Notes under the pieces: model-generated | What the model was told of the DNA's origin: nothing | Seen by the model: only the letters and a program-made list of their open reading frames with translations | Databases searched by the model: none | NCBI GenBank assembly: GCA_013399855.1 | Contig: VXAY01006198.1 | Coordinates: forward strand, 205,427-269,426 | Reading direction: 5' to 3' | DNA: 64,000 bases | Source: Oxyruncus cristatus | Lineage: Eukaryota; Chordata; Aves; Passeriformes; Cotingidae | Program-made: the position numbers and the translations under genes | Part shown: one piece after another, positions 13,736 through 24,800 of the stretch | Layout: each line of letters begins with the position of its first letter | How positions within the stretch are numbered: the first letter of the stretch is position 1

Positions 13736-15236
13736 GGGAATGCTACCATCCTGAACAGGCATCTGAAGGGGAGGCACCTCACGCTTATCCTTATCCTGCT
13801 GGAGAGAAAGTGGACGTATGAAACGTGCAGGGGCTAAAGAATGTTGCAGAGTTGGGGTGGGGGGGAAATGGTGAATGACATTTAAACCTAAGGTATACAA
13901 CTTCCTCTGATCCTTTTAAAGAATATTTAAAGGAGGTCACTCAAAAACCTACCTCAAGCAGTATCTTAACTGGAAAAATGCACCCAAAAATTGATAAATA
14001 GTCTTGTGGTATCACAAACAGAATGAGAAGTGTTTACATGCAGCCCTGCATCTACCAAAGCCTCAATTTATTATTGACTAAAGTAAATAATCTCAAGCCA
14101 AAAGTTTACAAATGTATATTTCTTTTAAATAGAAATATATTTAATATCTGCCCCTCTGTAGTGTCATTACTCAAATGCTCCCTTGTAGGGAAAAGCCACT
14201 CATGAGCCTGTTCTGAAGACACTGTCTACTTCATGAATTTTTTCAAGTATATTGTTTGCATAAAGTTTTTTCCAGCTGGTTAGTCACATCACATCAATAC
14301 AGCCACTGATCACAGGCAACTCTACCTGGCAAAGGACAGGCCCCTTTTGGTGGGGCCCTCTCTCAACTCTTATTTGTTGTTGCTGAAATTAAGTTTCCCA
14401 CAGAAATAAACCTGGAGCCCCAAGGTAGCAAATCCCCAAAAGGGAAATACGACAGTTCAGCCTGTAGGAGACCTTGCTGCTAACCATCAGCAGCCACAAC
14501 AAAGAAACGGACAAAACAAAATATTTGAAAATGAAAATACAACTTCGCAAGCAGAAGTGACCCCTCAACCCCCCCAAATAGGAGTCCCAGGTTATCAGAG
14601 AGACTTCTATGGAGTTTCACACACAGAACTCATTTTCTTTTACCAGTTCTCTTCACCTTTACTTTCATAAATAGGCTCTTCTCCTTTCTTCTGGGGAGGA
14701 AAGCAATCTACCATGCCCAGGTGGATTTAATAAGGGAGGCCTAATGCAGGAGGTCAAAGAATATGAATGGATTAAAAGATTAGGAAGAAGAGTATGAAGG
14801 CTTTCACCTTTCAGGTTCCTGCTCTGAATTCGTCTGATGTCAGCAGTGAGCAAGCAATGGAGCCGTCAAGGAGCTGTGGCTGCATGGAAATCTCTCCTTC
14901 GGCTTCCAGGAGTTACACTAAGGGATCATTAAAAAGGGTCTGAATATTTTAAAGATATATACTGAGGCTGCCTCCTGTTATCAAGTGCCATATCTACCTT
15001 TCTGTTTCTTCATATTCCACAGCTATAAACGCACCAAGATGCCTTTTCAGTGAAAAAAACCTCCCCATACTTTTCATGATTAAATTCAAATTTACCAGGT
15101 ACATTTTGCCTTCCTGTGACTTCAAATCTCATAGATAGACAGACACCCCAACCCACCACTTTTAGCACAATTGTTCTTACTCAACCCATTGCTCTTCATG
15201 TACCAAGTTAAACTCCCTACAAGCAATAATCTGCAG
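13736..15236. other. Unique noncoding DNA, 13.7-15.2 kb
   Basis: AT-rich sequence with no frame longer than 90 codons and no recognised repeat. A C-rich hexamer near 14,570 and short A runs are the only simple-sequence features. I see nothing else. Confidence 0.6.
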
Positions 15237-15478
15237 AAAACAAACAAACAAAAAACCCCAAACCAAACCAACCAACCAAACAACCCCCAAAAAACAAACA
15301 AAATCCCCCTCAAAACAAAACCAACCACCCAACCAACCAAAAAAAAAACCCAAAAAACAAACAAACAAAAAAAACCCACAAAAAAACCCACAAAAAAAAC
15401 CCCAACAACCCCCCCAAAACAACAAACAAACAAACCAAAAACAAAACAAACAAAAAACCCAAAACAAACCAACCCAAA
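15237..15478. repeat. A/C-only low-complexity tract (amino/keto-skewed)
   Basis: Over 242 bases this strand has no G and only two T (15,304 and 15,310). The last 168 bases (15,311-15,478) are purely A and C. The pattern is irregular caaa, caaac and aacc units interrupted by A-runs and C-runs. The complementary strand is therefore G/T-only, with several GGG or longer runs separated by T-rich loops, so it could in principle form a G-quadruplex. Open frames of 60-133 codons on both strands exist here only because an A/C or G/T strand contains almost no stop codons. Confidence 0.95.
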
Positions 15479-15987
15479 TCTGACTCTACCAAGAGCTAAT
15501 CTGGTAGTATCCCTGAACTTCAAGTTAACCTTTCCATGATTTTGGTTAAATCATGTTAGTGTTGACCACTATGGCATTACCAATGGCTAAAAGTGCCAGC
15601 TTATGCACATAAACTTTCAACTGTGTTTTAAGACGTGGCTCAATGCTTCAGCTCCAAAAATTACAGAGAAACCATCCTATTTTTTCCCTGACATGGTCCA
15701 TACTTTCACATATCCAATGGGAAATAATCTCGCAAAGCGCTTGAGAAGTAAATCAGCCACACACACAGGGTCCTCTCCTGGAACGAAAGGAGTGAGTTCG
15801 ACAAGTAGGATGCTGTTTCTAGATACTCAAAATTTTTCAAGATCTAAGTGTTGCGTTCGGTTTAGGACTTGAACCCAGCCATGATTACCTCCAAAGTGCT
15901 TTCAGTTTAAAAAAGCAAGTTGCACAACAGAACCATCAGCCGTGACTGAGGCTGGTTTAATAATAAACTCAAAACTACTTAAAATGA
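15479..15987. other. Noncoding or decayed DNA with a local CpG cluster
   Basis: Six CpGs lie between 15,730 and 15,859, a local excess in a CpG-poor region. A plus-strand open frame of 89 codons spans 15,603-15,872. It ends shortly before the coding-like segment at 15,988 and could be an older or frameshifted part of the same remnant. I recognise no protein in it. Confidence 0.3.
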
Positions 15988-16316
15988 ACCTCATGTTTCC
16001 ATGGTGATGAATACATATCTCCCTCCAGACTGTCTTGTGATGTAGAAAACATTCACCAGTAGTATTTTGGTAGCAATCTTGCTAATGGAAAATTCATTAG
16101 TATTGTTCAAGATGGCGATAACACTGACTTGGATTACTTTTAGACTGACCTTGGCAAATTGGCAGATGGAGATGAAAGCAGTATGGTGCCCAACAGGAAA
16201 GTAAAATATGTGGAGATACCCGCTCGTGATATACTTTTTAAAAAAGATGATGACCGGTGGCTGTTAAAATGAGTGTGCAGACCTGTTAGTTTACCTCTCT
16301 GATACCTGCTAATAAA
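15988..16316 (+). pseudogene. Decayed coding-like segment with polyadenylation signal
   Basis: One plus-strand frame from 15,988 to the TGA at 16,270-16,272 reads with strongly protein-like composition: many D, E and K, mixed hydrophobics, few low-complexity runs. It is broken by two in-frame TAG codons (16,060-16,062 and 16,141-16,143). A short piece reads DGDNTDLDYF and the C-terminus reads KKDDDRWLLK before the stop. AATAAA follows at 16,311-16,316, only 39 bases after the stop, as in a gene with a short 3' UTR. No splice sites or poly-A tail are obvious. I do not recognise the parent protein. The most likely reading is a pseudogene, perhaps processed and old; a chance open stretch is the alternative. 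Confidence 0.35.
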
Positions 16317-16348
16317 TCCATTTTTGCTTTAGTAAGCTCCCTCACCAG

Positions 16349-16370
16349 TGAGAAGATTTAAATCTTCTCA
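16349..16370. repeat. Perfect 22-bp palindrome
   Basis: The half-site tgagaagattt is followed immediately by its exact reverse complement, with no loop. A perfect 22-bp self-complementary sequence is not expected by chance in 64 kb. It lies 32 bases downstream of the AATAAA at 16,311. It could be a dimeric factor binding site, a relic of a transposon end, or a cruciform-prone site. Confidence 0.9.
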
Positions 16371-16923
16371 AACAAATACAAAATGTTATCATCTCCTCAG
16401 GTTAGCCTTGCTTAATGGCAGTGAGGCATGGCCAGTTGCAGACACCCTTAACATAACATATTTGACAGGTATAAGATCAGGCACATAGAGTAGGAGAGGT
16501 CCCAAAGCTTGCCTTTATTCACAAGGCTGCTCTAAGGGTATGAACTGCTAAACTCTGTCATCATCCCTTAACTTACAGTGCTCCTTAATACGATATGGTG
16601 TTCTATTCAGGGGAAAAAAAACTCCTTCTTAAGAGTACATATTTGACTTTGATCCAGTGACATGTTCCTGAAGGAAAGCATCTGACAGGACAAAGATGTA
16701 CAGTACTTCATTTAGTCTGTGTGCCATATGTGGCAGTTTAAGGATCACTGTCACAGCCCCTTCGGCTGCCATCCAGGATCGCACGGTGCAGCAGAGCAGA
16801 GGGATTGCTGCTGGGCTTCAGGAGGAAAAGGCTTGCAAGGAATTTCTCTGGGTTCTTTCCAACAAGTGTATTTACCTATTCCATTCAGAAACTGAAAAAT
16901 GAGGCATTTTAACTTGCAATCAG
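16371..16923. other. Unique noncoding DNA before the assembly gap
   Basis: No domain-bearing frame. A plus-strand frame of 68 codons (16,696-16,902) has no recognisable feature. No known repeat was seen. Confidence 0.55.
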
Positions 16924-16961
<38 letters not shown>

Positions 16962-17000
16962 AAACTTTCCAAAAAAAAAAAAAAANNNNNNNNNNAAAAA
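16924..17000. repeat. Poly-A cluster flanking a gap
   Basis: A31 (16,924-16,954) is followed by a short ttttaaaaaactttcc interruption, then A15 (16,971-16,985), the gap, and A5 (16,996-17,000). This is the longest homopolymer in the window. It may be an old retroposon tail, but no element body was recognised upstream. Sequencing through it probably failed. Confidence 0.9.
16986..16995. other. Assembly gap (10 N)
   Basis: Ten N bases sit inside poly-A on this strand. The round number suggests a placeholder rather than a measured size. Any open frame running through it (for example on the minus strand at 16,751-17,044) is not meaningful. Confidence 0.99.
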
Positions 17001-20000
17001 GAGAGAAATTTTAATAACTCTTCACATAATAGAAATGACATCAATATTTTGATCCAAAAAGCCCAGAAGCATGGGCGGCATTGTAAGCATGCAAACAGAT
17101 GCTAATTGGCCCGCTCAAGGACTTAAAGCTACATATATGCAAAAACACTTTGCCAGGAAAAAACCTGCAGATATCCACCACTGTTTTACAGGCACTCCTA
17201 ACTTCCTTCTGTCAACAGACTTGGAAATCCTAGTTACTTCAGGATCTGCAGTTTTTAAAACATGATCTTTCCCCAAATATCCGAAACGACAATTTCTGCA
17301 ATAAAATGCAGTGCTTTTGGTGTACAATTGTCCTTGCAAACGTCTACACAAGTCAAAATGCTAAGTAGCTGTGAGTAGGTAGTGGGTATTCGTTGAGATA
17401 TAATTCATATTCAGAAATTCTCTGTTGATTTTCTTAAAAACCTGATTTAGATTTGACTTTTCTCTGTGCTGTCAGAAAGTGCTCTGCATATTCCATAGTC
17501 CTCTTTTTTAATTTTATTCACTAAATCTGAAAGCTATTCAGCACAACAGCACTGTTGTGATATGTTTCTAATTTAAAAAGCAGCAAAACCATAGAGGAGG
17601 GAAAGAAAAGATTCCCTTCAGGAAAAGCATGAGGGGGAGCCAATTAGACAGAGATGTGTCAAAGTGGACAGTGTTTATGAAAACAATCAGCATTACATCT
17701 AAGTTGCACAGTCTAGTTCCCTATTCTTGCTCCTTCAGAAAACTGTTTGGGATTTCCAATATCAATGTCTCTGTTTAGCCAACAGTGTGCCTTTCTTAAT
17801 TTCAGATTGGGCAGAAATGCACAATGTCAAGAAGTAATACGAGTGATGTGTAATATAGACATGCAACAAAAAGATTTCTTTTTCTCTTGTGATTTCTGAT
17901 AGTCAACACAAGTTCTCTTTTTCTTGTAATCGTGACTCTAAAGGCACTGATTATGTCAAACAAACTCCCTGTGTGGTTTTAGAAACGAGTTTCTTCGAGT
18001 CTCACAGCTTGGTGGCAATATTCAAACATTTATTCAATTACCGTCAGTATTCATACAACGAAATTAGGGTCTAGAAAGAAAAGTACTGAACTGAAAAAAA
18101 AAAAAAAAGTTTAGGTAACAATTTTCAATTTACCAGCTGACCCCAGATCTCAGCAGAGATGAGTGGGATCTGTTCCTTGTATTTCCCTTCATGCAATCAT
18201 CATCCTAAATGTATTGCAATTAAACCACAGTCTAATTAAAACACAAAAGACTTTTCAGTAATGAATCTTTCTGGCAAAGAGCATCTTCAACACTTACTTC
18301 ACAAACAATAGCACTTGTCAAGAGATGTTAAACAGATTTCAAAACTGAGGCTTTCCATGGCAATTTGGAACATTTGATATTCTGGTCTCTGGTGCCCAGT
18401 GTCAGCCAGTTCCTTATGTTCCCAAAACAGACTAACAATCTGTAGGCAAATATACAACACTTAAAAAATTCACCAGTGTGCCTGTGATTGTATGTGGTTT
18501 TCCAAGGGAAGTGGTTTGGCCTATCACTTTCTGACCTATTTTCCCCTCTTTCCACTTTGGCATGTCCTCTCAGCTGAGTGCTGGAAACTGCACTCAGTTA
18601 AGTGGGATAAAAATAACAATAAAAACTCAGTGCCTACAGCAACCCTCAAGCTACAGAAGGCGAAAAGAATTACGTCCTTAATTCGCCGGGTTCTTTTTAC
18701 ATATAATCATTCCTTTTACGTAAAGGTCAAGTTACAAGACTTTTTGCATTATGCATAGTGATTTCCATTTTGGCTTATTATTCAGTGGTATAAAATTTAT
18801 GATGTCAGATTTCATGACAGTTAAACCTGAGTTTGCTCTGTTTCAGAATGACATCTGGGTATAGTGAATAACAAAGCTTCTATATTAAAATGGCCCCGTA
18901 TTTTTAGGTTGGCTCCTATAAAAGACATCAGATCAAGAGATACTCGAACAGATGTTCAGAAAAATATTTCACTTCAAGTGCTGACGGGAGTAGAGTTGCA
19001 TAATAGGAAGTGAATCATTACAGTCAATCACGAAAAATATCCAATTGTTTGGAATCAAAGTGTTTGGCAAATACTCTTTTCTTTCTGTGCTGTTGCAAGG
19101 AATTGGATATTTAAAAGCAAACAACCTAAGAAACATATTCAGTGCTGTTGCTGAAGCCCTCTATGAGAAAACAGGTTCTTCAAGGTAATAAATGTATAAA
19201 AGTGCATTTTATTTGTTAATGTGTGTACCTGATAATGATTTTTAGCTGACAGTACAATTATTTATTATGACAATGCAACACCTCTAGTGAAAATTGAGTA
19301 ATCTTAAGGTGTTCTGTGCTGCTCATTCATGCAAAGAATTCTTGTCAAATATTTTAATGAGAAGAAAAGTATGGCAGTCAAGATTAAAAGTCAAGGTGAC
19401 CTTTAACTGTGGAAAACAGTATCTACATATCACCTTACAGTTTTTTTTAAGGTCATCACTTCTCTCTTGAAGAGTCATTCCGTAAATGGAAGTAGGCAGT
19501 ACAATGAGAAAGTTAACTATAAAAACCATCCTTCCTTCAAAATTAAGCTCTGCATTACACCTATTTGAAATTACATTCACCCTTTGGTATAAAATCCAAA
19601 TACTTGTTTCGGTGTCTTCAGGAAAACGAGCGAGGAAAACACACATTACAGAAAACAGGGATATACAACTGTCACCCAGCCTTTGGTAAAGCAACAGCAC
19701 AACATCTTAGGAATTGTCACTCTTCATTATAAAGAACAAACTCGCCTGTGACCTGGCTGTGGCCAGGGTGTGCTGAGTCAGCTGGAAAACCGTTCTGATG
19801 GGTACCTGATGGCCTGTTGTTCTAAGGAGTCTTTGGGGAAACCAAGGATGCTCCCACAGCACAGCAGTGACCTGTTTCCTACTGTCATGCTTCCAGCTGC
19901 CCCGGTTAGCCAAGCAAGCTTGCACTGTGCAGAGGTTCTGCTTCATGAGCAAAATCCTCACAGCCAATGTGACCTTCAACAAGTCCAGGAGGGCCTGGAA

Positions 20001-22650
20001 ATACTGTTCTGATTACCAGAGAAATACAAACAAATCATTGTATACTGGGGGTTCATGATATATTTTCTAGACTCCTGGCAGTAGACGTGACCAATGCTAG
20101 AAACCCCCCGGAATGCATCCAAGCCTGTCCAGCTCACAGGCAGCACCTCATACTTGCCATGTCCTGCATTTGTTCTTCCAGCCATCTTATAGCTTCCTTT
20201 TCCCCCTTTGTAACTGGAGGGAAAGGTAAACCTGGAAGCAAGGAAAAGCCAGCTGCAGTTCACTTCCCAAAAAACCTTAACCATGTTAAAAAGAAACTCC
20301 CTTTTTTTTTTTTTTATCCAATGAGGCTGGAAAAATAGGCATCACACCCCAAGGGCAGCTTGAGAGAGATCTCAAGGCTGGTCCTAAATATAAGCATGAG
20401 CCTACTCTCCAATTTATTTACTCTGTCCCCAAATTTATTCGCTTATCTGTAATCTTTACTGACTTTCCCTCACTGAAAGCAGTTCAGGTATAACATGACA
20501 CAAGAGTGGCGATAAGACTTCCAGATTAGCACTGGTTTGGGTCCAGCCAGCTTGGAATGAGCTGCTCATGAGCATAGGCAGCAAAATTAATGTTTACTTG
20601 CATCTGTCCACAAAGATACATTCCTAGTTATATATACTAAGAGGATTGCTCCTGGAGTATCATTAATCATTTTTATCATACCAAACATAGTATCAACCAC
20701 AGAGAAAAATGTGGTTCCTAATTGCTACTATGGAGACAAAGCAGCGGAGGAACAGGAGACGAAAATAAAGTACTAGGTGTCATTTCTCCCATGAAATTAT
20801 ACGTGGAATATTTTAATTAATGGGTGATATAATTTATACAAGGTTCCGAGTGAATCTTAAATAATTATAACACCCAAACACAGTAAATCAGGTTTAAAAA
20901 TTTCCTAAGAAAAATGTTGAGGATAAACTTGCTAAAACATGCAATAATGAAAAGAATTTATTAATATTTGACAACTCTAGCACAGCTTCAAATCAGCTTG
21001 AACTTGCTGCAGCTACGTATTTCATAAGGTTGGTGTTCTTCCCCACTAAGAGCATCCATTTTCTTCTGAAGGCCCAATTACCACATATCATGTAATGAAA
21101 TGACTCAGACAATCCATGTATTTTTTTGTAAAATATTGGAATCTGCTTAAATTAAGTTAGTAATGATGTATTGTACTTTAATTATTCCATGTATGTGACA
21201 CGCATAATTTAAAGTAAGCTCTCACACTCTGGGCAAGTGAACTTTCCGTATCTGTTAGGAACCCCCACAGAGTTTTATGAAAGCTAAATCTGAAAACATT
21301 ACAGCACTTTTAATTTTAAAAACATTTTTGCACTCTTATTAGTTGGCTGCTAACATCTGAACAGTGGATTATATTCCTACAAGTGCTGATGCAAAGCACT
21401 TTCTCTGTTTAACACACAACTATATTTAACACGCTAGTCTGCAATTTTGGCTGTATTGAAACGTGCACAAAATTCCTTTTTTAGCCACTGAAGAGACTTG
21501 GCACCAGTTATAAAAGATTTATTGATCCAGTACTAACTAGAGTACATTACAAATAGCCAAGTGCCAAAGAGTTCCTTTGCACCAGATTGTGATTTACAAG
21601 TAAGGAAAGGAAACTGGATTACTAATTACGTACAAAACTCTAAGCTTTAAAAAGTTGTGTACTTATAATTAAGGTCCTGCAAAATAAATAATCTTTCTCT
21701 AATCAAGACAGGCTTTTGTACCAAAATCTTTTCTCTAATATAGACACACACGTCCCATTTTCTTTTACAGAATGCTAAATTCTGTCTTAAAGTTTCTGTA
21801 TTGGAAAAGGCTGCCACTCTCCAAAACCAACAACAAGAAAAAAGCAACTCTGAAATTTTAGTACTTTGAAAAAAATTTAATTCATTAAAATGCTATGCTG
21901 TACAGTTTTGATTTTAAAAAAAAAAAAATGTGTAAAAGCTTTACTAAATGGTACATGATCTGTTCTGATTTTCTTTTAAATTTTTCCGTATTTCTTTGCA
22001 TCTATCCATGAGGACAAATGCTCATAAAACATATAACAGTATTATGTCATTGTAGTGTAATTCTAAGGGATTATTTTAACCCTATTATCTTTTGAAGAGA
22101 TTGCTTGGGCTAGGCACAGGTAGCACAAAGACAGACATCTGAACTACAAAAGTGAAGCAGAACTGGTTCAAGGATCTGTAGGACACATGGACCCTTAAAC
22201 CTAATAAAGGCCACTTCCATCAAATGCAATTAGCCTGGATAAACCAACAGTAGCAGAGCTCAGAGGATGACATCTGTTAGCCACGACTACATGCCAACAG
22301 TGAGCAGCCTCAACCTGCCCCTGAACACTCATGATTTCACCACTGAAACAAGCAAAGTTCCCAGAGTTTATTCTCTTAATGTATAAGGGATTTACCACAA
22401 CACTGGGTGGTAAGGAGGATGAGAGTGAGAGCAGCACACTTTTCCAAAAACCCCTACTGACACTTCAGCCACTTTGCATCCAGTGTCACTGTCACCAGGC
22501 AGAGACTGACGTCCATCACCAGCTCACAAGATGTGGAAAACTAAATCAGACACTGAGTCACAAAAAAAGAGATTCAAGAAACCCAAAGGAAGAAGAAACT
22601 TACATTCAAAATATCAGGGGGAAAACACAGCCTTTCATTTTTAAGCTTAA
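17001..22650. other. Unique noncoding DNA, 17.0-22.7 kb
   Basis: AT-rich sequence without recognisable genes or transposons. It contains A15 at 18,094-18,108, T14 at 20,302-20,315 and A13 at 21,916-21,928. The longest open frame (125 codons, minus, 19,323-19,700) shows no domain. The part at about 20,790-21,640 is rich in TAAT/ATTA cores and free of repeats, so it is a further candidate for conserved noncoding sequence. Confidence 0.55.
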
Positions 22651-22710
22651 TTTTTAGTTGGTGGTTTTTTTGGTTGTTTGGTTGTTTTCTTGCTTTTTTT
22701 GGTTTTTTTT
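22651..22710. repeat. T/G-rich low-complexity tract
   Basis: About 60 bases are T and G with very few other bases, made of tttggttg-like units and T-runs. It is compositionally the reverse complement of the A/C tracts at 15,237 and 40,613, so the same type of simple sequence occurs here in the other orientation. Confidence 0.85.
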
Positions 22711-24479
22711 AATGCAGAAGTTCTCCTAGTGGTAGATGCAATTTGTGTCTGCTCAAAAGCCGATGTAAAATTTCTACGAGCAGTAAGTCACTCCTAACAG
22801 TTCACAAAAAATGTACAGGTGTGTCTTTTGGAGGTCCAACTCCACAAGATACGTGTCAACAGGCAAGAAATGCACAGCTTTGTTTCAGCCTCTGGGTAGA
22901 CAAAGTATGTAGAAAATATAAGATAAAAAGAGCATGTGTAATTTAATATGTAAATGTACTTGAGATACACCAATTATGTTAAATACATTTATAACTAGGC
23001 ATACTTCTGCATTTGGGGTCTATTTAAAACCTTATTAAGAGCACAGGACACAGAAGAAACAGTCTGTTTGATCTGTTTTGAAGCTATGGTAATAGGAAAC
23101 AAGTTTTCCTGCAACATCTCTCAGGACCATCAAACAGTCCTTTTTATTTTTTTTTAAAGCAAGAATAAATACAGAGCCATATTTGAAACCCTTAACCTAA
23201 TGCTCACAAAGAAATCTCCCTTGTAGACACAGTTGTTTATTAAGACTAACCCTAGTTCATTTTCCAGTCATATTTCAGAGATAAGCAAAAATTATAGAAA
23301 TAAAAATGTCTAGCAGGTAGTTTAATTTGCCTCTTTTATTACAAATCCATATTCAGATATGTTAATATAAAGATGTACAATATTACATAAAGGGCACAAA
23401 ACCTGACATCGTGACACTGGTGGCTGAACGGCTCGCTTATTGTAGCGGTTCTTATTCAGCTATTTTCTAGTGCTCTCATCAGTCTTTTGTGTGAAAGTCT
23501 TTGGTGAGAGTCAAGTCTGAACTGATAAGGCCTTGGAGACATAATCACTGGCCCTCATTTTCCATTGACAGCCCCACACAGCCAATTCACAAACATTTTC
23601 ATATTAATATTGAGCAATTTCCCTACATTCTAATCCATCAAAGTAGGCTATTAATCCTTCCCCCTCGCTCTTCTCTATTCAAATGCTAACAATTTTCTTC
23701 TCACAAGCTAAAACATTTGTCCTACAGCCCCTCACACAAAGACACTGTATTGTCAGCAGTGATTGATCAGAGTATTAATATGAGGGATGTGATGTACATT
23801 GTATCAATGATACCACACAGATGTGGAGAAAAAAGTCTTTTTTAAAGGATAAATCAAATGTAAAATATAATAATTTCTCAAGGAATGCTTTAAAGTGTTT
23901 TGCCTGGTGTATATTATGGAAATTTATTAAGATTTTCTGAGGTGTAAAATGCTTTTGAGTTTGGAATGCAAAATAAATGTCAGGGACGCCCTGTGTGCAG
24001 GGATGTGGTGGGGAGCAGCCTGAAGCTGGGACTGGCTGGGGACAAACAGGCAAAGAGCAGCAAAGCTCCCACAAGCCACTTGCTCTCCAATGCCATGTTT
24101 TATACAACTCGGGTAGGGAGGAAATAAAAACAAACCGAACAAAAAAATGAGTTGAGGATAACTCTTCACAGAAAAAAAACCTTTCATCTCTTGGGATGGA
24201 AAAACTAAACAAGGCCAGAAAGCAGTTCCAGCCCTTGCCCCGTGGGTCCTCTGATACAGGGCCACCTGGCAATTCCCACATCCTCAAGGATGGCCAGAAG
24301 CTCTCCTCAGACAGTGGGAAAGAGAAAAGGCATCTGATGAGTCGTTTTTTGCATCCCAGTTTCAATCCTTATTTACTAAAAGAAGGATGCTCAGCCTCTA
24401 AGATGCTTTATGTGGAGTCTCAACCTGGTTTAACTTTCCTTGTAAAACACAACTCAACCAGCAGCTTCTGCTGTAACTG
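22711..24479. other. Unique DNA containing the longest open frame
   Basis: The minus-strand frame at 23,775-24,365 (196 codons) is the longest in the window. Its product is rich in F, S, L, H and P, shows no recognisable domain or signal peptide, and overlaps a 112-codon frame on the same strand in another phase. I treat it as a chance frame. The remainder is AT-rich with no known repeat. Confidence 0.45.
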
Positions 24480-24800
24480 CAGGAGATGAGCACGGGCAGC
24501 AGCAGCAAAAGGGGGACAGTCTGTAGGAGACGCGGTTGTAGGAAGGTGAACGTGCTGCCTGCCACCAGAGCAGAGCCCCGGGCGCCTGGAGGTGGGAAGG
24601 GAGGGAGGCTGTGGGTGCACAGAGCTCTTACGTAGCTGATACACCCCGGCACAAATGAGAGTAATTTCAGGGACGCTGTAATTTACGGCAGGTTACAGTG
24701 GTTCTTGGCAGAGCTCAGCCCTCTGCAGACGGAGCCCCCCCACATCCCAACACGTGTCCTCCTCCTCACAGGGTGCGGGTGGAGGGGGAGACGGTGCCAG
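24480..24800. promoter_or_regulatory. CpG-enriched GC pocket (weak island candidate)
   Basis: By eye about 15 CpGs fall in roughly 320 bases at near 60% GC, including ccccgggcgcc, gacgcgg and acacgtg. My rough observed/expected CpG ratio is about 0.5, below the usual island threshold but well above the flanks. It might mark a promoter or enhancer of a noncoding transcript. No TATA box or initiator is evident and no coding exon begins here. Confidence 0.2.

Noticed and set aside
15122..15539. Open frames of 60-133 codons on both strands, including Lys/Asn/Pro/Thr-rich and Phe/Val/Gly-rich products
   Set aside because: They arise because an A/C-only strand and its G/T-only complement contain almost no stop codons. 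The products are low-complexity artefacts.
16751..17044. Minus-strand frame with long Phe run through the gap
   Set aside because: It reads through poly-T and ten N bases, so it is meaningless.
23775..24365. 196-codon minus-strand open frame as a gene
   Set aside because: No domain, no splice context, and it overlaps another frame in a different phase. Kept only as a finding to check.
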